Source: an uncultured SAR116 cluster alpha proteobacterium
Lineage (GTDB): Bacteria > Pseudomonadota > Alphaproteobacteria > Puniceispirillales > Puniceispirillaceae
DNA length: 64,000 nt
Reading direction: 5' to 3'
Assembly: GCA_902632595.1 (NCBI GenBank)
Contig: CACPDC010000004.1
Location: forward strand, 43,375 to 107,374
The position numbers and the translations under genes were made by a program. Below, in pieces: positions 58,192 through 64,000 of this stretch. Under the pieces are notes generated by a model that saw nothing but the letters and a program-made list of their open reading frames with translations, was not told the origin of the DNA and searched no databases. The first letter of the stretch is position 1, and every line of letters starts with the position of its first letter.

Positions 58192-59547
58192 ATGCCAACA
58201 TTACTGTTAAAAAACGCTGCCATAATTGCGACTATGAATGATGCCAATGAGGAACTAAATGGCCAGTCAATTTTTTGTGAAAACGGCATAATTAAGAAAG
58301 TTGGCCCCCTCAGCGCCCTGCCAAACAAAGCCGACAAAATTATTGAATTATCAGATTCGATTGTTATCCCAGGTATGGTCAACACCCATCATCACCTTTT
58401 CCAAAATTTAACGAGAGTTGTTCCAAACGCCCAAAATGAAAGCCTTTTTGGCTGGCTTACAACACTATACCCTATTTGGCGTGGATTAGGGCCAAAGCAC
58501 ATTTATATTTCGTCAGCTGTCGGATTAGCTGAGCTCGTGTTGTCAGGATGTACAACATCAACAGACCACCAATACTTATTTCCCGGAGGCTCCAGACTGG
58601 ATGATTCGATAGAAGCAGCAATTGATGTTGGCATTAGATTTCATCCAACGAGAGGGTCTATGAGCATTGGAGAATCAAAAGGCGGATTGCCACCTGATGA
58701 GCTAACGGAAGATGAACAAGATATTTTAGATGACTGCGAACGGGTAATATCACAGTTTCATGATGATAGTACAAATTCTATGATCAAAATAGGTCTTGCT
58801 CCCTGTTCTCCATTTTCTGTTAGCAATGATTTAATGATTCAAACGGCTTTGCTTGCCAGAGAAAATAATCTTAACATACATACGCATCTGGCAGAGAATT
58901 ATGAAGATATTGAATATTCACTAGCTAAGTTTAGCATGAGACCAGGTGAATATGCAGAAAGTCTCGGTTGGTTAGGAGATGACGTTTGGCACGCTCATTG
59001 TGTTCAACTAGATAGTGATGAGTTGAAGTTGTTCGGAAAAACAAATACTGGGATAGCTCACTGTCCATCTTCAAATATGCGACTGGCAAGCGGTATCGCA
59101 CCATTGCTTGAGATGTTTGAGCATAATGTAAGAGTTGGTCTTGGTGTTGATGGCTCTTCCTCTAACGATAGCGGACACATGTTAAATGAAGCACGGCAAG
59201 CGATGTTGCTTCAAAGAGTAAAACATGGCGCATCAGCCATAACAGCCAGACAAATCCTAAGAACAGCAACAAGGGGGGGTGCAGAAGTATTAAGACAGAA
59301 AAATATAGGTCAAATTGCACCCGGATTCTCTGCTGATATGGCTATTTATGATATGCACGCAGTTGATCTTGCAGGCACTCAATGCGACCCACTCGCTGGG
59401 TTAGTTTTCTGTGGGCCAATAAAAACCAAACATACGATTATCAATGGTTGCTTAGTGGTTGAAGATGGTCACCTTACAACAATTAATTTAAACTCTATTC
59501 TGCGGGAACACCAAAAACTATCGATAGACCTGATTAACTCTGCTTAA
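58192..59547 (+). CDS. 8-oxoguanine deaminase (amidohydrolase superfamily)
   Basis: 451 residues. Metal-binding motifs are GMVNTHHHLFQNLTR, HTHLAEN, WHAHCVQL and GLGVDGSSSNDSG. The sequence NTHHHLFQ and the SLFGWLTTLYPIW segment match the characterised 8-oxoguanine deaminases rather than guanine or cytosine deaminase. It converts 8-oxoguanine to urate. Context fits: purine transporter upstream, xanthine dehydrogenase convergent downstream. A general aminohydrolase of another substituted purine remains possible. Confidence 0.82.
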   Translation: MPTLLLKNAAIIATMNDANEELNGQSIFCENGIIKKVGPLSALPNKADKIIELSDSIVIPGMVNTHHHLFQNLTRVVPNAQNESLFGWLTTLYPIWRGLGPKHIYISSAVGLAELVLSGCTTSTDHQYLFPGGSRLDDSIEAAIDVGIRFHPTRGSMSIGESKGGLPPDELTEDEQDILDDCERVISQFHDDSTNSMIKIGLAPCSPFSVSNDLMIQTALLARENNLNIHTHLAENYEDIEYSLAKFSMRPGEYAESLGWLGDDVWHAHCVQLDSDELKLFGKTNTGIAHCPSSNMRLASGIAPLLEMFEHNVRVGLGVDGSSSNDSGHMLNEARQAMLLQRVKHGASAITARQILRTATRGGAEVLRQKNIGQIAPGFSADMAIYDMHAVDLAGTQCDPLAGLVFCGPIKTKHTIINGCLVVEDGHLTTINLNSILREHQKLSIDLINSA

Positions 59548-59556
59548 GTACTTGGA

Positions 59557-60468
59557 TCACAGCGTCCAATTAGATATCTGTCCTGCTACTGAGAGTGCTA
59601 TTCTAAATGGCTCGTCCCCTGCAATCTCTTCCAAGCCAATAGGACAGATTATTTTTTCAATGTCACTCAATAAAAAACCCGCTTTAACAAGTTGTGTTTT
59701 AAACCTAGCCTTTTTTGTTTTCGAGCCAATTACCCCTAATTTATAAAATCCATTTTCCATAAGCAAAGATTGTATAATGGCTAAATCCAGTGCGTGTGAG
59801 TGTGTAAGTATAAGATGTATACCACCATCTGGGAAATTCTTCGTTAAACGAGTGGGATCTTTCGCCCAAATAGCATTAACATCATCATCTATTGTGTCAG
59901 GAAAACGTTCCCTCGCAATATCTATCCAGTAACGATTCAATGGTAAGGGTTTCGTTGAGAACATAATTTCTCGCCCCGTGTGGCCAGCACCCCAAATAAA
60001 TAAATTTGTTTTTGCCTCAATCATCTGTTCTTTAAAAAATTTTTTTTCATCTAAAGATTTGCTTTCAACTTCCTCATAAGGGAAATTATATGTATAAAGT
60101 TCATGAATCAAACTACGAGCCCCTCTTAATTTCTTGATTCTTGCCATATCGGAAAAGTGAAAATATTCAATAAGGGCACTAACACTTCCACCACAACACT
60201 GACCGAGAGATGGTCCAAGTGCAAATCGCCTTACTTCACGTCCAAATTTTTTCAAAGAAGTAAGACGGTCACGACAAATAGAAATTATTTGATATTCAAG
60301 CTGTCCACCGCCGATGGTTCCAAATATATGATTTTCTGTTACAAACATTTGCGAGTGAGCTTTTCGGGGTGCTGAACCCTTTGTAGACATAATAACCACT
60401 CTCGCCACCATATTGTAAATGGAGAGTTTTTCTATTATCTGTTCAATTTTTGAGTTCGTTTCACCCAT
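59557..60468 (-). CDS. xdhC: Xanthine dehydrogenase accessory protein XdhC
   Basis: 303 residues. The N-terminal XdhC domain contains FGTIGGGQLEYQII and GQCCGGSV, and the Rossmann domain contains LFIWGAGHTGREI. XdhC inserts the sulfurated molybdenum cofactor into XdhB. It follows xdhB by 9 bases and converges on the deaminase gene with a 9-base gap. Confidence 0.93.
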   Translation of the reverse strand: MGETNSKIEQIIEKLSIYNMVARVVIMSTKGSAPRKAHSQMFVTENHIFGTIGGGQLEYQIISICRDRLTSLKKFGREVRRFALGPSLGQCCGGSVSALIEYFHFSDMARIKKLRGARSLIHELYTYNFPYEEVESKSLDEKKFFKEQMIEAKTNLFIWGAGHTGREIMFSTKPLPLNRYWIDIARERFPDTIDDDVNAIWAKDPTRLTKNFPDGGIHLILTHSHALDLAIIQSLLMENGFYKLGVIGSKTKKARFKTQLVKAGFLLSDIEKIICPIGLEEIAGDEPFRIALSVAGQISNWTL

Positions 60469-60477
60469 GTTTTTTAA

Positions 60478-62781
60478 CTATTCCTGCAACGATCCCCTTT
60501 GTTTAAAATATAATTGCTCGGCGGTGGCCGGACTATCAAGGCTCGGATATTCTTTATTAATGGATGCAAGCGCATGCGAAAAAGCAAAAAACACGCTCAT
60601 TGCAAGCATAAACGGCGGCTCACCAACTGCCTTTGAGCGATTAATTGTTTCTTCAAGATTACCATCGCTCTTATAGAAATCAACATTCCACTCAATCGGT
60701 GAGTCCGAGCAAGCTGGAATTTTATAAGTCGCAGGGGAATGTGTCATTAAGGTACCATCACTTCCATAAACCAACTCCTCCATACTTAACCAACCAAGAC
60801 CTTGAACAAACCCACCTTCAATTTGTCCTTTATCTATTGCTGGATTAATAGACCGACCGACATCATGTAATATATCAACACGAATAACTCTGTTTTCACC
60901 TGTCAATGTGTCAAGCACAACTTCACTAACAGCTGCGCCATAGACAAAATAGTAAAATGGTCTTCCTTTTCCCTTTTCTGCATCCCAGTAAATATCTGGT
61001 GTTTTATAAAAGCCTGTGGAAGATAGGGAGACACGCCCCATCCAACATTGCTCGGCAGCTTGCGAAAATGTCATTTTTTCTTCCCCAGATATAATTATCT
61101 TTCCGCTTGAGAAAACAACATCAGAAATGTCACACTGATATAGCTGACTAAGATAAGCGGTCATTCTATCTTTGATTTGAGATGCTGCCACATAAGCTGC
61201 CATTCCATTTAAGTCTGTTCCCGATGAAGCAGCCGTAGCGGAAGTATTTGGCACTTTGTTTGTATCTGTAGCACTAATTTTTACGCTTTGTGACGAAATT
61301 CCAAATGTATCAGCTACAATCTTTCGTACCTTCGTAAATAAACCTTGTCCCATCTCAGTACCACCATGATTCAAATACACAGAACCATCAGAATATAAAT
61401 TAACCAGTGCGCCAGCTTGATTGAGCATGGTTTTATTAAATGAAATGCCAAATTTTACAGGAGTTATTGCGATCCCTCTTTTTATGGCATCAGATGTTTT
61501 ATTTAATTTATTTATTTCTTTTCTTCGATTTTGATAATTAGACGATTTTTCTAACTTAGCTATGAGATCATTAATTACACAGTCTCTTACATTCTGACCG
61601 TAAGGTGTTTCTTGCTCTTGCTGACTTGATTTTTGCCGGTCTGCATAGAAGTTTCGCTTTCTTAACATCAAAGGGTCTAACTTCAAAAAATGAGCAATTT
61701 CGTCAATAATACGTTCCATCACTAACATACCTTGAGGACCCCCAAAACCTCTGAAAGCAGTATTTGATGGTGTATTTGTTTTATACAAATTTGCAATGAA
61801 TTGAACATTCGGTATGTAATAGCAATTTTCAGAATGCATCAGTGCTCGTTCTGCAATCGCCCCTGATAAATCCATAGACATTCCACATCGCATATCATGT
61901 TGTATACGCAATGCCTCAATTATACCATTTTTGTCAAACCCAACCTTGTAAGTAGAAACAAAATCATGCCTTTTCCCAGTTATTCTCATATCATCATCAC
62001 GATCATAAACCAGTTTACAAGGTCTTCCAGTTTTTTGAGCAGCAATTGCAACAATACAAGCTGGTAGATTAGCCTGACTTTCTTTGCCCCCAAATGCGCC
62101 ACCCATGCGTCTTACCTCTACAGATACGTTGTGAAATGGCAGACACAAAACATTAGCAACTTTATGCTGAATTTCGGATGGATGTTGAGATGACACAAAT
62201 ATTTGAATTTCTCTATTTTCTCTTGGTACTGCAAGAGCAACTTGACCCTCGAGATAAAAATGCTCCTGCCCACCAATAGAAATCTCACCGTCAATAAAGT
62301 GAGCACAATTTTCTATAGCCGCAGCAAAGTTACCTCTTAAAACTTCCTTGGGAGGGCAGAGTAGAGATTTTTCATTTCTTGCTTGGTCCAATGTTATGAT
62401 AGGTGGTATTTCTGAATAGGTAATTTTAGCCTTTTTTATTGCTATTTTTGCAACTTCCAATGACTCAGCAATTACACCAAAAATTACCTGCCCATTATAA
62501 TACACGTCACCTTCAGCAAAAATAGGGTCATCGCCAAATATCGGACTAGCATCATTCACGCCTTTAATGTCATCTGCTGTAATAGCATCAATAATACCCG
62601 GTATTTTTTTTACCTCATCTAACTCCATCTTAGTAATTTTGCCATTTGCAATCGTACTTAAACCAAGCAATATATGTAAACAATTAGACGGAACAGGAAT
62701 GTCATCTACATAGACGGCGCGACCAGTTACGTGCAATTTAGCACTATCATGAAATTCTTCTTTGAGACTACTTTTATACAT
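60478..62781 (-). CDS. xdhB: Xanthine dehydrogenase molybdopterin-binding subunit
   Basis: 767 residues. Molybdopterin contacts include GGAFGGKESQ, TAFRGFGGPQG (substrate Arg) and HGGTEMGQGLFTK. The catalytic Glu is in KAVGEPPFM. It oxidises hypoxanthine and xanthine to urate, passing electrons to XdhA. It overlaps the end of xdhA by 8 bases. Confidence 0.95.
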   Translation of the reverse strand: MYKSSLKEEFHDSAKLHVTGRAVYVDDIPVPSNCLHILLGLSTIANGKITKMELDEVKKIPGIIDAITADDIKGVNDASPIFGDDPIFAEGDVYYNGQVIFGVIAESLEVAKIAIKKAKITYSEIPPIITLDQARNEKSLLCPPKEVLRGNFAAAIENCAHFIDGEISIGGQEHFYLEGQVALAVPRENREIQIFVSSQHPSEIQHKVANVLCLPFHNVSVEVRRMGGAFGGKESQANLPACIVAIAAQKTGRPCKLVYDRDDDMRITGKRHDFVSTYKVGFDKNGIIEALRIQHDMRCGMSMDLSGAIAERALMHSENCYYIPNVQFIANLYKTNTPSNTAFRGFGGPQGMLVMERIIDEIAHFLKLDPLMLRKRNFYADRQKSSQQEQETPYGQNVRDCVINDLIAKLEKSSNYQNRRKEINKLNKTSDAIKRGIAITPVKFGISFNKTMLNQAGALVNLYSDGSVYLNHGGTEMGQGLFTKVRKIVADTFGISSQSVKISATDTNKVPNTSATAASSGTDLNGMAAYVAASQIKDRMTAYLSQLYQCDISDVVFSSGKIIISGEEKMTFSQAAEQCWMGRVSLSSTGFYKTPDIYWDAEKGKGRPFYYFVYGAAVSEVVLDTLTGENRVIRVDILHDVGRSINPAIDKGQIEGGFVQGLGWLSMEELVYGSDGTLMTHSPATYKIPACSDSPIEWNVDFYKSDGNLEETINRSKAVGEPPFMLAMSVFFAFSHALASINKEYPSLDSPATAEQLYFKQRGSLQE

Positions 62782-64000
62782 TTTGTCGATTATTACTTAC
62801 CGATTTGTTTACCACACTCTTAATTGCTGCACCGGCTAAATAGCTAGTTGGTTTCCCCGCCATCTTTTCACATGCTTTGAAAAACAGATTGAATGCCATA
62901 TCATACCGATACTCTCTGCTAGCCCTGACATCTGTAATTGGTTGAAAATCCTTTTCAATTGCTTTTTTACAATCATCAAACGGAAGATTTTCTATGTCCT
63001 TACCAATTAAAAGTTTAGTTAAATTAGAAGCTTTTTTTGGAATGCCTGACATACCACCATAGGCAATTTGAGCTTTTTCAATAAGCCCGTCATCACTTAT
63101 TGACAAAAGAAATGCGCCCATCACAGCTGATATATCTTGGTCAAATCTCCTAGAAACTTTATAGCATTGAAATTTGTGATTTTTTTGTAACTTTGGTACA
63201 TGAACAGATTCAACAAATTCACCTTTCTTTAAGTCCTGTTTACCGTAAGCAATAAAGAATGCGTGGATAGGGATTACTCTTTTATTACCCATATAATTGA
63301 GTTTCAGCGATGCGCCTAGAGCAATAAATGCAGGTGAAATATCAGCTATCGGAGAACCATTTGCAATATTACCAACAACTGTTCCACTTGCTCTAACTTG
63401 CTCAGATCCGAAACGTCTCCATAATTCAGACAATGCCTCAAAATGAGGTCCAAGTTTTTGCATTGCGACCTCATGAGATACAGATGCACCAATTTCAAAT
63501 CCATCAGGATTTTCATTCAAAAAATTTAGTTCTCTTACATTTCCAAGATATAAAAAATGTTTTATTTCCATATGCTTCTTTGTAACCCAGAGACCAATAT
63601 CGGTAGCGCCTGACAAAATTAAAGGAGTTTTTTGTTCAAGAATTTCACTAACCCTTTTTATATTTTTGGGAGAGTCAAATCTAAATTGGCTTTGTCGGTT
63701 TTTTAAATTTATGGACAATGAGTCATTTTTTAGACTTTGTATCACAAATTCTTCTTCTTCTTTAAGATAAACAGTATCACGCTCTTCTTCAGTTATTTTG
63801 TCAATGTAGGCTGCAGCTCTTTTTATTGGACGGTAGCCTGTACATCGACATAAATTACCTGCAAATAAATCATCAATATTTTCTGATTCAAGTTTTTGGT
63901 TTTTACACCACGCTGAATATAGGGACATCACAAAACCTGGCGTACAAAATCCACATTGTGAAGCGTGGTTTTCGACGAAGGCGGCTTGAACTGGGTGCAA
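62774..64000 (-). CDS. xdhA: Xanthine dehydrogenase small subunit (partial; N-terminus beyond right edge)
   Basis: The visible 408 codons hold the second 2Fe-2S domain (ENHASQCGFCTPGFVMSLY and NLCRCTGYRP) and the FAD domain (LSGATDIGLWVTK, GTVVGNIANGSPIAD). The first 2Fe-2S domain and the start codon are outside the window; the first Met of the track is not the real start. XdhA carries electrons from the Mo site to NAD+. Confidence 0.93.
   Translation of the reverse strand: MHPVQAAFVENHASQCGFCTPGFVMSLYSAWCKNQKLESENIDDLFAGNLCRCTGYRPIKRAAAYIDKITEEERDTVYLKEEEEFVIQSLKNDSLSINLKNRQSQFRFDSPKNIKRVSEILEQKTPLILSGATDIGLWVTKKHMEIKHFLYLGNVRELNFLNENPDGFEIGASVSHEVAMQKLGPHFEALSELWRRFGSEQVRASGTVVGNIANGSPIADISPAFIALGASLKLNYMGNKRVIPIHAFFIAYGKQDLKKGEFVESVHVPKLQKNHKFQCYKVSRRFDQDISAVMGAFLLSISDDGLIEKAQIAYGGMSGIPKKASNLTKLLIGKDIENLPFDDCKKAIEKDFQPITDVRASREYRYDMAFNLFFKACEKMAGKPTSYLAGAAIKSVVNKSVSNNRQNV

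Overview
The window is AT-rich, densely coded chromosomal DNA from a Gram-negative alphaproteobacterium. Several gene sets point there: a ChvG/ChvI-type two-component pair beside rapZ, an Irr-type Fur regulator, a TIGR02300 acidic zinc-ribbon protein, AddAB instead of RecBCD, the run trpF-trpB-trpA-folC-trxA-addA-addB-tsaE-ahcY, and the Lpt lipopolysaccharide-export genes. The low GC, short spacers, gene overlaps and missing members of normally conserved clusters suggest a streamlined marine lineage (SAR116- or HIMB59-like). That placement is inference.

Layout. 1-4.9 kb: 5' end of thrS, a GT4 glycosyltransferase, an alpha/beta hydrolase, a GST, a GNAT acetyltransferase and uppP. 5-12.2 kb: an 1,839-residue glutamate synthase large subunit whose 3' end overlaps a CysJ-like diflavin reductase; no gltD is present. 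12.6-18.5 kb: an NDUFA9-like protein, a PCu(A)C copper chaperone, GAPDH, and katG with an upstream Irr-like regulator and a candidate Irr operator between them. 18.5-22.7 kb: nitroreductase, RNase D, lptC-lptA-lptB and a rhodanese. 22.8-28.5 kb: tRNA-Ala, TIGR02300 protein, aroA-cmk-rpsA-ihfB-lapA. 28.5-42.5 kb: tryptophan, folate, thioredoxin, AddAB, tsaE, ahcY and rapZ genes. 42.6-48.3 kb: chvG/chvI, polA and a CHCC zinc-finger protein. 48.5-53.3 kb: an accessory-looking, tRNA-rich segment with a lone ABC-2 ATPase, tRNA-Arg, a possible sulfotransferase remnant, a desaturase, a displaced copy of the tRNA-Arg 3' part, tRNA-Ser, a zinc-ribbon methyltransferase and long AT-rich spacers. 53.3-64 kb: a purine module made of a BMP-type ABC transporter, 8-oxoguanine deaminase and xanthine dehydrogenase genes xdhC/xdhB/xdhA (xdhA runs off the edge).

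How the parts fit. The purine module reads as import of a nucleoside or base, deamination of 8-oxoguanine to urate, and oxidation of hypoxanthine/xanthine to urate by XDH. The GOGAT-diflavin pair would supply NADPH electrons to glutamate synthesis without GltD if the two products interact. katG and Irr form an iron/peroxide unit. The most unusual features are the GOGAT-diflavin pair, the tRNA-Arg duplication bounding a small islet, and the Irr-box between irr and katG. I found no CRISPR array, insertion sequence, integrase or phage gene.
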